Shown one piece after another: positions 17,273-25,122 of a DNA stretch of 64,000 nucleotides. Location of the stretch: positions 20,375 to 84,374 of the forward strand of contig QCUM01000004.1 of assembly GCA_003210735.1 (NCBI GenBank), given 5' to 3'. The notes beneath the pieces were generated by a model. The model worked only from the letters and a program-made list of their open reading frames with translations, was not told the DNA's origin and made no database searches. How positions within the stretch are numbered: position 1 is the stretch's first letter; every line of letters begins with the position of its first letter. This DNA comes from Synechococcus sp. AG-679-D13 (GTDB lineage: Bacteria; Cyanobacteriota; Cyanobacteriia; PCC-6307; Cyanobiaceae). A program made the translations under genes and the position numbers.

Positions 17273-17572
17273 TTAAGAGGGATTGTCGAAGTATGCCCCG
17301 CGCAGTTGATCCAGGATTCGAAGCGACTCCAAAGCTTCCAGGCGCCTCTGAGCCTGAGCCAGCATTGGCTTGCCGTGGGGGACGCAGGATTCAATCAACG
17401 ACGACGCTTCCGATGCTTCCGCCTTGACCCAGTCGATACAACGATCCAGCTGCTGAGAGAATTCACCCTGTTGGAGCGCTCTCGAGTAGTTGGGGCCTGC
17501 AACCGCCGTCAATAAAATCTGAAGCGATTGCTGAACGTCGGCGTGGTCGGGAGCGGCATGGTCGGGAGCCAT
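17273..17572 (-). CDS. Hypothetical helical protein
   Basis: 99 residues from ATG at 17572. It is mainly helical and polar (VQQSLQILLTAVAGPNYSRALQQGEF; QAQRRLEALESLRILDQLRGAYF) with two Cys. It has no membrane helix or signal peptide. It sits 32 bases downstream of the DUF3288 gene on the same strand, so the two are likely one transcript. Family not recognised. Confidence 0.6.
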   Translation of the reverse strand: MAPDHAAPDHADVQQSLQILLTAVAGPNYSRALQQGEFSQQLDRCIDWVKAEASEASSLIESCVPHGKPMLAQAQRRLEALESLRILDQLRGAYFDNPS

Positions 17573-17604
17573 GGCAGGCGGGGAAAAGACATCGTCATGC
17601 TGAC

Positions 17605-17919
17605 TCAGCTATCCCGATCATCCACATCAGCCCCCGAACCGACCTCACCCTCCGCCTGCATCCCTGGACGCCATCCACTGATCCAGATTTCGCGGCACTT
17701 GGCATTCAGGCCATCTCGATCGAGACCCCAGGCTGAAACAGCCTTCTGGATGTCGGCTTTGATGTCGTCGGCGCCGGGAAAATCGCCGTATCGCATCACC
17801 AGTCGTGCCGCCGTGGTGAGCTGATCCGGCCCCGGGTCGCCCTGATGCGCCAACAGGGCATCCACCTGATCTCGATCGGAGGCATAGAGGGGATGCGTCT
17901 GGGTGGTGTCGTCGCTCAT
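17605..17919 (-). CDS. DUF3288 family protein
   Basis: 104 residues. The opening pattern THPLYASDRDQVDALLAHQG and the following LVMRYGDFPGADDIKADIQKA plus SAWGLDRDGLNAKCREIW match my memory of the cyanobacterial DUF3288 family (HPLY..DR..ID.LL). Function unknown. Its start lies two bases after the stop of the proline-rich membrane protein gene upstream, implying coupling. Confidence 0.72.
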   Translation of the reverse strand: MSDDTTQTHPLYASDRDQVDALLAHQGDPGPDQLTTAARLVMRYGDFPGADDIKADIQKAVSAWGLDRDGLNAKCREIWISGWRPGMQAEGEVGSGADVDDRDS

Positions 17920-17920
17920 C

Positions 17921-19462
17921 TCAGGGGCGATTGGGAAAAGAAGGCTGGGGCTCGAAGGAATCGGGAGCGTCGAACAACTGCGACTGGTCAGACCTCGAGG
18001 CCGGGGGCAAGGGTGGCAGCAGAGGCGGGGGCGGTGCTTGATCCAGACCGATCTGGTCCGGCTCAGACGTCGGATTGAGCAGCGGATCGAGCAGCAAGGG
18101 CGGCGGAAGATCCGGAGGCAGAGGAATCACCGGCTCAAAGGCGCGCGGCAGGGGGGCGTCCATATCCTGGGGGAGCACAGGGTCATCGGGCTCTTCGGGA
18201 GCCATGCGAATCACCGGCTCCTGCAACACGAGGGGATCGGCGGTGATGGGCGGCTCACGCAACGGGGCTCGATCGCTGGTGGCTGGCTGTGTCCGATCCG
18301 GAGCTGACGAATTCGATGGGGACGTTTGAGATGGCGACGTTTGAGATGGCGACGTCTTCGATGGGGAGGGAGCCCAGATCAGTCGAGCCAGTGGTTCCAC
18401 CCCCTGCTCCATCACCCGATTCAGTCCAGCCAGAGCCCGGTCCGCCAGGTGTTGACCGAAGGCGACCGAACAATCCACCGGGCCATCACAGCTTTGATCA
18501 CCGGTCAATTTCGGGGTCAATCCAGCCATCAGGTCGCCTCGCAGCGGACGTTTCCGCGGGCTGAGCCGAAGCATGTACGGCACGTGCACGAAGCTGGTGG
18601 CACCACCGCTGATCCAGTTGGCGTCCTCTTCCGTGAAACCCTTCACGCCGGGGATGATGAAGCGGCTTTTTGATGCGTGATCTGGCATGTAAGCAGCCAG
18701 ATAGCCACGACGTCGGGCCAGATCCTTGGTTTGCTCAAGGGTGAGGCCATCTCGACTCATCAACACCTCCAGATGACCGTCATTCCGGAGGCCCATCACC
18801 ATGCGGATGCGGGGCAGGTAATAGCGAATCCGCTGCCCCATGCTGATGCTGTAAGCCCCCTTGTAGCTCTCTGGCGGGTCCTCGAGATCGTTGTAAAGAC
18901 TGTGGAGCCCGCCGATGAAGGTGTCGTAGCGACGGGTCTGTGCATCAGTCAGCTCGCCGTAGCCGAAATCGATGCTGCCGTCGTGACGAATACCAATGAA
19001 GGCCCGCTGACGAGAGGCCGTTCGGTTACGTCCTTTCCAGACGCGACGGCCGAATTTGAGATCCCCCAGAGGAACCGTGATTTCGCGTCCGGCACTGTCC
19101 ACATGCCGCTCGTACATCGGACCGGACACATAGGCGAGGGCGGCACTGTCCTCATAAGCATCGAGTTCTCGATCCCACCCCTCCAGCAGCCCGAAGCGCA
19201 CCAGGCGCGGGTCGAGATCAAGGGCATACACCTCGTCATCCGGGATGTAGTGGAACGGTTCGCCATCCCGACGGATGGCGTTTTCCAACCGAGCGTCCGC
19301 CGTCTGCGGGGGTGGCGGCGGTGCGGGGGCAATCGCAATCAACCCTCCCACCACAACAAAGGGAGACAGCAGCAACGCCCAGCGTTTCCGCATCAGACGC
19401 GTGATCCAAGGGCGTGGACGCCGGGCACCACGGCGGGTGGGGGCAGATGGCCGCCGTGTCAT
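17921..19462 (-). CDS. Membrane-anchored protein with proline-rich repeat tail
   Basis: 513 residues starting at ATG 19462, which overlaps the pdeM stop (ATGA). A basic N-terminus is followed by one membrane helix (KRWALLLSPFVVVGGLIAIA), then a globular region of about 300 residues (FIGIRHDGSIDFGYGELTD; RYYLPRIRMVMGLRNDGHLEVLMSRDGLTL), which is perhaps phosphodiester-glycosidase-like, though I cannot confirm that. The last 150 residues are Pro/Ser/Asp-rich and include a TSPSQ repeat encoded by a 15-base tandem repeat, then polyproline runs. It is probably an envelope protein of unknown role. Confidence 0.7.
   Translation of the reverse strand: MTRRPSAPTRRGARRPRPWITRLMRKRWALLLSPFVVVGGLIAIAPAPPPPPQTADARLENAIRRDGEPFHYIPDDEVYALDLDPRLVRFGLLEGWDRELDAYEDSAALAYVSGPMYERHVDSAGREITVPLGDLKFGRRVWKGRNRTASRQRAFIGIRHDGSIDFGYGELTDAQTRRYDTFIGGLHSLYNDLEDPPESYKGAYSISMGQRIRYYLPRIRMVMGLRNDGHLEVLMSRDGLTLEQTKDLARRRGYLAAYMPDHASKSRFIIPGVKGFTEEDANWISGGATSFVHVPYMLRLSPRKRPLRGDLMAGLTPKLTGDQSCDGPVDCSVAFGQHLADRALAGLNRVMEQGVEPLARLIWAPSPSKTSPSQTSPSQTSPSNSSAPDRTQPATSDRAPLREPPITADPLVLQEPVIRMAPEEPDDPVLPQDMDAPLPRAFEPVIPLPPDLPPPLLLDPLLNPTSEPDQIGLDQAPPPPLLPPLPPASRSDQSQLFDAPDSFEPQPSFPNRP
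18306..18365. repeat. 15-base tandem repeat, four units
   Basis: Units gacgaattcgatggg, gacgtttgagatggc, gacgtttgagatggc and gacgtcttcgatggg follow each other without gaps. The two middle units are identical. The 15-base period keeps the frame and encodes the S-P-S-(Q/K/N)-T/S repeats in the proline-rich tail of the minus-strand gene. Confidence 0.8.
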
Positions 19463-20133
19463 GCCGCGTGACGCTCCTGTTTTTGATCGCGGGGGTCGAA
19501 CCAAGGAACGATGGCGCCGTCAGCCACAAGCCATTGCGCATAACCGTCGCCGCAGTCATGGCCTCCCGTCAACTGCCCAAAGGCCGGTACAACCAGACGA
19601 TCGGCAGCTGGATCAAAAGCAAAACAAGGCAACCGCAATCGATCCGCCCGGCTGCGCAGTCGCGTCATCGGATGCAGATGTCCACAGATGTTGAGAAGGC
19701 CTGGGAGCGGGGCGCGTTCCGGGATGTGACTCAACCAGAGGGAACCCAGCTGCCGCGACGGGTGCTGTGGAAGCCCTTCGATCCAGCTGTGCCGGTCGTG
19801 GTTGCCACCGATCAGCACCACTTCGCAATCGCAGAGCTCATGGAGATGAAGCAGGGTCTGACGCAATGCCGGGGTCAGGCCCTCGCGGGCATGGATCAGA
19901 TCTCCCAGCAACAGCAACTGGTCTGGAGCCCAGGCGTGGCAAAGGTCCAGCAGCGGGTTCAGGGTGCCGCGATCACCATCACTCGGCAGGGGGATGCCAT
20001 GAGCCTGGAAGGCTTCGGCCTTGCCGAGGTGCAGATCAGCCAGCATGAGTTGGCGACCGGCCTCTCTCCACACCGCGCGCTGGGGGAGAAAGCGCAGAGT
20101 TTCCTCACGCCAGATCCAGTCGACCCCATCCAT
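19459..20133 (-). CDS. pdeM: Metallophosphoesterase PdeM-like
   Basis: A calcineurin-type phosphoesterase of about 224 residues resembling the PdeM family, often called the ligase-associated DNA-damage-response endonuclease. All metal motifs are visible: LADLHLGK, LLLGDLIHAREG, GGNHDRHSW and CGHLHP. No ligase or helicase partner is next to it here, so a DNA-repair role is inference from the family name. ATG at 20133 preferred over the TTG one codon upstream. Confidence 0.85.
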   Translation of the reverse strand: MDGVDWIWREETLRFLPQRAVWREAGRQLMLADLHLGKAEAFQAHGIPLPSDGDRGTLNPLLDLCHAWAPDQLLLLGDLIHAREGLTPALRQTLLHLHELCDCEVVLIGGNHDRHSWIEGLPQHPSRQLGSLWLSHIPERAPLPGLLNICGHLHPMTRLRSRADRLRLPCFAFDPAADRLVVPAFGQLTGGHDCGDGYAQWLVADGAIVPWFDPRDQKQERHAA

Positions 20134-20221
20134 CAAGGCAGCAATTCCAGATTGTGTCGTCCTGGCTGCATCGCAACAGAGCGTCCAGAGATCAAGCTGG
20201 CGTCATCCATCAGGGGGCATT

Positions 20222-20401
20222 GTGACGCGTTTTCAGCAAGCAAACCAGCTGCCGCAGGAAACACTGAGATGGCTGGAACAACGACTCAGCACCCTTGAGC
20301 AACAGCAGCGTTTCGAGTGCGCTTATGCCCTCCGCATGGAAGTGGCGGACTGGCTGCTGAAAGATTTGAATGCCAATCTGGCGGTACCGCACCGCCGATA
20401 G
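20222..20401 (+). CDS. Small hypothetical protein
   Basis: 59 residues from GTG at 20222, preceded by a GGGGG run six bases upstream. The sequence is helical and Gln/Leu-rich (LPQETLRWLEQRLSTLEQQQ), ending LAVPHRR. It opens a run of three plus-strand genes leading into the GluR0-like channel. A longer open frame exists but overlaps pdeM antisense and has no good start. Family unknown. Confidence 0.55.
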   Translation: MTRFQQANQLPQETLRWLEQRLSTLEQQQRFECAYALRMEVADWLLKDLNANLAVPHRR

Positions 20402-20407
20402 GACCCC

Positions 20408-20488
20408 ATGACCCTTGCCCTGCTGATCGCCCTGGCAGGATCGCTCGTGGCAATGAGCGTGATCGTCAAACGTCTTGAGCAGCGTTGA
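20408..20488 (+). CDS. Tiny membrane protein upstream of the channel gene
   Basis: 26 codons: a hydrophobic helix with a basic end (MTLALLIALAGSLVAMSVIV then KRLEQR). ATG lies six bases after the previous stop, and its TGA overlaps the TTG start of the channel gene. The head-to-tail packing with both neighbours suggests a real, translationally coupled gene. A role as a small accessory subunit is speculation. Confidence 0.5.
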   Translation: MTLALLIALAGSLVAMSVIVKRLEQR

Positions 20489-21588
20489 TCGGTCACTGCC
20501 ATTGGTTGATCAACCGACGGTCCTTGATCGTCACCGGGATGGTTGCCCTTGTTGCTTGCCTGGGAGAGCCAACGGTGGCTCGCACTCTGCGGGTGGGTGT
20601 CAGTGGATCGGCGCCTTTTGTCATTCAAGATCCCGTTGGAGATGGCTTAAGCGGAATCAGCATCGACGTCTGGAGACGGGTCGCTGAAGCCAACGACCTG
20701 CCCTACGACTTCATCAGGCAAAGCAGCATTGATGCCGGAATTGCTGCAGTGGAGGCAAAAAACCTCGATGTGCTGATCGGCCCGGTGAGCGTCACGGCCA
20801 GCCGACTGGCCCGACCTGAAGTGGATTTCACACAGCCCTATTACATCGACAGAGCTGGTGTTCTGCTGCCACTTCAGCGGGCCAATCTGAGCAGTCGATT
20901 GCAGGTTTTATTTGGCTGGGCCGTGGTGTCCTCCATCCTTGTTCTGGTCAGCGTTCTGCTGGTGGTTGGCACGTTCATCTGGCTGGTTGAACATCGCCAC
21001 AACCCGGAGCAATTTCCTCCCCAGCCCCTGCCAGGCATCGCCAACGGCATGTGGTTCGCCCTGGTGACGCTCACCACCGTGGGCTACGGCGACAAGGCAC
21101 CCATCACCCGGATCGGTCGTGGAATCACAGCGGCCTGGATGGTGATGTCTCTGGTGGCGGTCTCAACGCTCACCGCAGGCCTGGCCTCCGCCTTCACCGT
21201 TCTGCTTTCGGGCTCCTCCCAAGATCAAATCAAAGATCCAAGAGCACTGGCCCATCTGCGGGTGGCGGCTGTCAACGGCACCAGCGGCATGGAGCTGGCC
21301 GAGCGGCGAAAACTGCGCATCGTGGCCACAGAGTCTCTGGACAAAGGCGTTGAAGCGGTTCTCAACAACAAGGCCGACGCCTTGATCTTCGATCGACCAG
21401 CGCTTCGGTATCACCTCAAGCTGAACCCAGACCTTGCGGTGCACGTGGCTCCTTTCACCCTGGCGGAGGAGACCTATGGGTTCGTCCTGCGCTGGGACGA
21501 TCCTTTGCGCACTCCGCTCGATGTCTCAATCCTGAAACTGCAGCGCCAGGGTCAGGTGGAAGCCATGGTGAATGCCCTGCTCGACTAA
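20485..21588 (+). CDS. GluR0-type ligand-gated ion channel
   Basis: 367 residues arranged as in prokaryotic glutamate-receptor channels: signal peptide (to about residue 32), ligand-binding half S1 (33-135, like a periplasmic amino-acid binding protein), membrane helix (about 143-168), a pore loop with the potassium-filter motif TTVGYGD (197-203), a second helix (about 213-240) and ligand-binding half S2 (245-360). The ligand-binding Arg is in TASR (107) and the matching acid in IFDRP (303). Synechocystis GluR0 is a potassium-selective glutamate-gated channel; potassium selectivity is expected here, the agonist is unknown. TTG start overlaps the preceding stop. Confidence 0.88.
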   Translation: MIGHCHWLINRRSLIVTGMVALVACLGEPTVARTLRVGVSGSAPFVIQDPVGDGLSGISIDVWRRVAEANDLPYDFIRQSSIDAGIAAVEAKNLDVLIGPVSVTASRLARPEVDFTQPYYIDRAGVLLPLQRANLSSRLQVLFGWAVVSSILVLVSVLLVVGTFIWLVEHRHNPEQFPPQPLPGIANGMWFALVTLTTVGYGDKAPITRIGRGITAAWMVMSLVAVSTLTAGLASAFTVLLSGSSQDQIKDPRALAHLRVAAVNGTSGMELAERRKLRIVATESLDKGVEAVLNNKADALIFDRPALRYHLKLNPDLAVHVAPFTLAEETYGFVLRWDDPLRTPLDVSILKLQRQGQVEAMVNALLD

Positions 21589-21842
21589 CTCAGCGATCGA
21601 TGCCGGCGCAGAGACTCCTCCAGGAGGTAAGCGGCAAGGTTGCCGCAACTGCGGCCCTCGTCGAGAGCATGACGCTTCAGTTCATCCATCACACCGCGAG
21701 GCAGGGTGACGTTGATCCGCTCGGAGCTGGCTGCATCAGCCACATCGGCGCTGCTGGGGGCGGGCCCATGGCCATCGATCCGCTGCTGCAGCTCCTGCAC
21801 AAGATCCTGAAGTAGAGGCACGATTGCGTATTGATTTATCAC
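21585..21842 (-). CDS. Ribbon-helix-helix (CopG-like) protein
   Basis: 85 residues from GTG at 21842. The C-terminal half carries a ribbon-helix-helix pattern: a strand RINVTLPRGVMDELKRHALDEG followed by a second helix (GNLAAYLLEESLRRH). Such proteins bind DNA as dimers and often act as antitoxins, but no toxin gene is adjacent. The stop codon overlaps the channel gene's stop tail to tail. Confidence 0.75.
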   Translation of the reverse strand: MINQYAIVPLLQDLVQELQQRIDGHGPAPSSADVADAASSERINVTLPRGVMDELKRHALDEGRSCGNLAAYLLEESLRRHRSLS

Positions 21843-21929
21843 CTATATTGACACTATAGCGTTCAATCCGCCTGCCATCGGCTGCCATTCACCGACACGC
21901 GTAATGTGTCTTGGATTTTCCAGGGCCTG

Positions 21930-22517
21930 ATGCGTTCACTGCCGTTGAAGCTTGACCCCGGCAGCGATCTGCGTCTCAACCTCGAGGAGATCGGCCGTGA
22001 TCAGGGCATCAACGGCTTCGTGCTGGGGGTGGTGGGCAACCTCACCAGAGCCGCCTTCCAATGCCCGGGCAAAGCGGAACCCACCGTGCTGGAGGGGGAT
22101 CTGGAAGTGATCACCCTCAATGGCACCATCACACCGGAAGGCGTGCACCTTCACCTGAGCCTCTCCGATGGAGCCTGCCAAGTATGGGGAGGACACCTTG
22201 AACCAGGCACGCTGGTTCAGAAGGGCGTCGATCTGCTGATCGGCGTGTTGGATCAGACCGCACCCAGCCCCCGCTCGCGAATCGAGCTGGCCGTTTTGCC
22301 AGGGTGTCCCTGGTGTGAGAGGGCCCTGCGCCTGCTTCGCACCCTGGACCTGCCCCACACCGTGATCACAGTCAACGACGACACCACCTTTGAGCAGTGC
22401 CGCGCCCGCAGCGGGATGCGCACCTTCCCGCAGGTTTTCGTCGACGGGAATGTCATCGGCGGCTACGACGAACTCAGCGGCCTGCATGCATCCGGTGAAC
22501 TCGCCCAACTCCGCTGA
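21930..22517 (+). CDS. PPC/DUF296 domain fused to glutaredoxin
   Basis: 195 residues from ATG at 21930 (MRSLPLKLDPGSDLR). Residues 1-107 are a PPC (DUF296) domain: LKLDPGSDLRLNLEEI, FVLGVVGNLTRAAF, EVITLNGTIT and HLHLSLSDG with the conserved GGHL. Residues about 115-195 are a glutaredoxin: AVLPGCPWCERALRLL with a CPWC dithiol site (126-129), then TFPQVFVDGNVIGGYDEL. PPC domains occur in plant AT-hook proteins and in stand-alone bacterial proteins. The fusion suggests a redox-controlled binding role, which is inference. Confidence 0.88.
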   Translation: MRSLPLKLDPGSDLRLNLEEIGRDQGINGFVLGVVGNLTRAAFQCPGKAEPTVLEGDLEVITLNGTITPEGVHLHLSLSDGACQVWGGHLEPGTLVQKGVDLLIGVLDQTAPSPRSRIELAVLPGCPWCERALRLLRTLDLPHTVITVNDDTTFEQCRARSGMRTFPQVFVDGNVIGGYDELSGLHASGELAQLR

Positions 22518-22725
22518 TCAGCCCCCCTTCTGGTCGCTGAAGCCCTGGTGGTGCCAGCCCTGGTCCATCCTGAGCACCGGTGTTGTGATCTCGGTGGCGT
22601 CGTGGCTGGTGTTACACCGGCTCTGGGTCACCATCCCGGTGACAGCTGCTGTTGTCGGCTGGTGGTTGCTGTTCCTCGTGCTGGTGCCAGCCGCCTATCG
22701 CTCTGAGCTGTCACAACAAGGCTGA
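22486..22725 (+). CDS. DUF6737 family small membrane protein
   Basis: 79 residues. The motif FWSLKPWWCQPWSI followed by two membrane helices (ILSTGVVISVASWLVL; VTAAVVGWWLLFLVLVPAAY) matches the cyanobacterial DUF6737 family as I remember it. ATG at 22486 overlaps the end of the glutaredoxin fusion gene in another frame; GTG at 22495 is an alternative. Probably translationally coupled to the fusion protein. Function unknown. Confidence 0.7.
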   Translation: MHPVNSPNSADQPPFWSLKPWWCQPWSILSTGVVISVASWLVLHRLWVTIPVTAAVVGWWLLFLVLVPAAYRSELSQQG

Positions 22726-22746
22726 CCACCGCCCTGCCTTCAACGA

Positions 22747-22956
22747 TCAGAGGGAGCGGAATTGATCGCGAAAGCTCTGCTTCTCCTGCATCAGCTCATC
22801 CTCCAGTTGTTGAATCAAACGGCTCACCAGAGCCTGAAATTCAGGCTGGCAACCGCGAAAGGCAGCTTTATGCCGAATCGGCTCATTGCGCATCCGCAGG
22901 TCGGTCAACATCAATTGCAGGGAATCAATCCTGGCGTTGGTGTTCAAGATGCTCAC
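22747..22956 (-). CDS. Small hypothetical helical protein
   Basis: 69 residues from a GTG at 22956 (MSILNTNARIDSLQLMLTDL). Almost entirely helical and charged, with one Cys (FRGCQPEF); it ends QEKQSFRDQFRSL. It looks like a conserved small soluble protein, but I cannot name the family. It is downstream of the CrtISO-like gene on the same strand? No: that gene (22997-24529) lies immediately upstream on the minus strand with a 40-base gap, so they may share a transcript. Confidence 0.55.
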   Translation of the reverse strand: MSILNTNARIDSLQLMLTDLRMRNEPIRHKAAFRGCQPEFQALVSRLIQQLEDELMQEKQSFRDQFRSL

Positions 22957-22996
22957 GTGACCGAGCCGAGGTTATGACGGCTCAGTGCTGCTCCTG

Positions 22997-24529
22997 CTAG
23001 AGGCCCAGCTCCTTCAACAATGAACGTTGCACCTGACGGCCGACAATTCCATGGGCTGCGAGTGCACCACTGGCAGCCACCGGTGGTATGCCGATGCCAG
23101 GGAAGGTGCTGGCCCCACAAAGCCAGAGGTCATGGATCGGCGTGGTGACGCCGGGGAACAGTCCACCCGCTGCCGAAAGAGCAGGCCCGTAGCTGCCCTG
23201 GTGAACGTTGAGATAGTGGCGATGGGTCAGCGGCGTTCCCTCCATCACCAGCTCACAGCGATCGCGAATATCGGGAATTTTCCGCTCCAGAACAGACCAG
23301 AACACACCACAGCGTTCCTGTTTCAACGCGTTGTAGGCCTCGGATCCACGCTCAACTCCACGCCAGAGATCCCAGGGTTCACTGGCTGGTGTGTAACCGT
23401 GCAGTACATGGCGGCCCTGCGGAGCCATGTCCGGATCCAGAACCGATGGAACCGACAGAACCACAGCATTGCGTTCCGCAGCGATGCCGCGTTGCCAGTC
23501 ATCCACCCACACGGTGTGGATCGGAAGGTCATCCAGGCCACTGGCATCAAAACCCAGATGCAGATGCAGAAATCCATTGCAGGCAGGCGTGCCTGCTCGA
23601 TCGTGCTTCCAGGCTGAAGCCACGCCCTCCGGCAACAGAGAGAGAGTGTTCCAGATGTCGGCATTGCTCACCAGCTGATCAGCGTGGATGGATTCGCCGT
23701 CCTGCAACCGCACGCCAACGGCGCGACCGTCCTCCAACAGGATCTGCTCAACACGGGCTTGGGTGCGAACAGCGCCTCCATGGCGCTTGAGCCCCTGAAC
23801 AAGGGCATCAACCACAGCAGCACTCCCCCCAACGGGGTAATCCAGGCTGGCCTCAGGATCGAACCAATCACCGAACAACGTGGCCATTGCGGCTGCGTTG
23901 GTGTCTCCCATCGGCATCCCGCTGATCAGGAAACAGAGCAGATCCACCCAGTGACGCAGAAACGGATCCTGCAGATGTCGATCCACCAGCGGACCAAAGG
24001 CACCGGAAAGATGCCGCATCGCCGGAAGATGCCGAAACAGCTGCGGGCCGCGCTCCAGCAGCTGAGCCATGGCATCCAGTCCTGGACGCAAGGCCAGCAG
24101 AGGCAGCGCATTCGCGGCTGCCGCGATCGGTTGCAGCAGATCAGAGAACCGCTGCCATTCCTCCATCACCGCCGATCCGCGCAGGTCCCGCACCACGGCC
24201 TCAAACCCGGAACGGCCGACAGGCACCCGCAGGTCACCCTCGGGGAGCAAGACATCCCAGTCGCTGTAGGGGATCACCTCCAGGGGCTGATCCAGGGCCC
24301 GCAGAATTTGCGCCAGGGGATTGTTGCTTGGCCAACGGGCCAGACCACTCCACAGCGACGGGCCCGATTCGAAGTGATACCCCTGACGCTGAAAGCCATG
24401 GGCGGCGCCACCGAGCTGACTATGGGCCTCCAAGACAAGAACCTCGCGTCCAGCCCTGGCACAGAGCGCAGCACAGCAGAGCCCTCCGATGCCGCTGCCG
24501 ATCACCACAACGTCAACCTTGTGCTTCAC
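22997..24529 (-). CDS. Carotenoid isomerase/desaturase-family FAD oxidoreductase
   Basis: 510 residues with the dinucleotide-binding motif VVVIGSGIGGLCCAALCARAG at the N-terminus and the CrtISO/CrtI-type C-terminal flavin motif (LWLCGASTFPGIGIPPVAASG). Middle markers include GGAAHGFQRQGYHFESGPSLWSG. It most resembles cis-carotene isomerases (CrtH/CrtISO) and their paralogues; marine Synechococcus carry several, so the exact substrate is uncertain. Divergent from the rhomboid gene with a 47-base gap. Confidence 0.82.
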   Translation of the reverse strand: MKHKVDVVVIGSGIGGLCCAALCARAGREVLVLEAHSQLGGAAHGFQRQGYHFESGPSLWSGLARWPSNNPLAQILRALDQPLEVIPYSDWDVLLPEGDLRVPVGRSGFEAVVRDLRGSAVMEEWQRFSDLLQPIAAAANALPLLALRPGLDAMAQLLERGPQLFRHLPAMRHLSGAFGPLVDRHLQDPFLRHWVDLLCFLISGMPMGDTNAAAMATLFGDWFDPEASLDYPVGGSAAVVDALVQGLKRHGGAVRTQARVEQILLEDGRAVGVRLQDGESIHADQLVSNADIWNTLSLLPEGVASAWKHDRAGTPACNGFLHLHLGFDASGLDDLPIHTVWVDDWQRGIAAERNAVVLSVPSVLDPDMAPQGRHVLHGYTPASEPWDLWRGVERGSEAYNALKQERCGVFWSVLERKIPDIRDRCELVMEGTPLTHRHYLNVHQGSYGPALSAAGGLFPGVTTPIHDLWLCGASTFPGIGIPPVAASGALAAHGIVGRQVQRSLLKELGL

Positions 24530-24576
24530 CCGGCGACGACAGATCCAGCCATCATTGTGGTTGCTGCACTGCAGGA

Positions 24577-25116
24577 ATGGCCGGCCGCTGGCTGATTCCG
24601 TTGCTCTTGCTGGGAATGGCCTGGTGCCAGGAGCTGATCGACCAACTGTTGTTTCTGGGGCTCTGGAATTTACCGATGGGTCCGGGACTGCCGCTCTGGG
24701 GAGTGCTCACCGCCCCGTTCAGCCATGCCGGATTTGGACACCTCATCTCAAACAGCCTGGTCTTTCTCCCGCTGAGCTGGTTGGTTCTCACCAGGGGGAC
24801 TCGGGACTACATCGCAGTTTGGGTTTGTGTTCTGCTCACGGCCGTACCCATCGCGCTGATCTGGCCCAGTGCGAGTCATGGATTATCAGGGGTTGTGTAC
24901 GGCCTGCTCGGCTATCTGCTGCTGATCGGCTGGCTGGAACGACGGATTCTGCCCATTCTTCTGAGCCTGCTCAGCCTGTGGCTGTATGGAACAGCGTTGT
25001 TCGCACTGATACCGGGCGTCTCTCCAGCGGGCGTGAGCTGGGTTGGACACGCAGGGGGATTCGCTGGAGGGATGCTTGCTGCGGTGTTCGTGCAAAGAGA
25101 AGCTGGAGACCCTTGA
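24577..25116 (+). CDS. Rhomboid-family intramembrane serine protease
   Basis: 179 residues from ATG at 24577, nearly all membrane helix. The rhomboid signature is present: HLISNSLVF (residues 55-63, with the Asn), the nucleophile region HGLSGVVYGLLGY (Ser104) and the catalytic His in VSWVGHAGGFAGG (His158). The usual GxSG reads GLSG. Six helices are expected. Rhomboids cut membrane proteins within the bilayer; the substrate is unknown. An upstream frame extension overlaps the CrtISO-like gene and is not used. Confidence 0.88.
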   Translation: MAGRWLIPLLLLGMAWCQELIDQLLFLGLWNLPMGPGLPLWGVLTAPFSHAGFGHLISNSLVFLPLSWLVLTRGTRDYIAVWVCVLLTAVPIALIWPSASHGLSGVVYGLLGYLLLIGWLERRILPILLSLLSLWLYGTALFALIPGVSPAGVSWVGHAGGFAGGMLAAVFVQREAGDP

Positions 25117-25122
25117 AATGGA

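Noticed and set aside
18677..19471. 264-codon plus-strand frame opposite the proline-rich membrane protein
   Set aside because: Shadow; the minus-strand gene has an anchor helix and a start coupled to pdeM.
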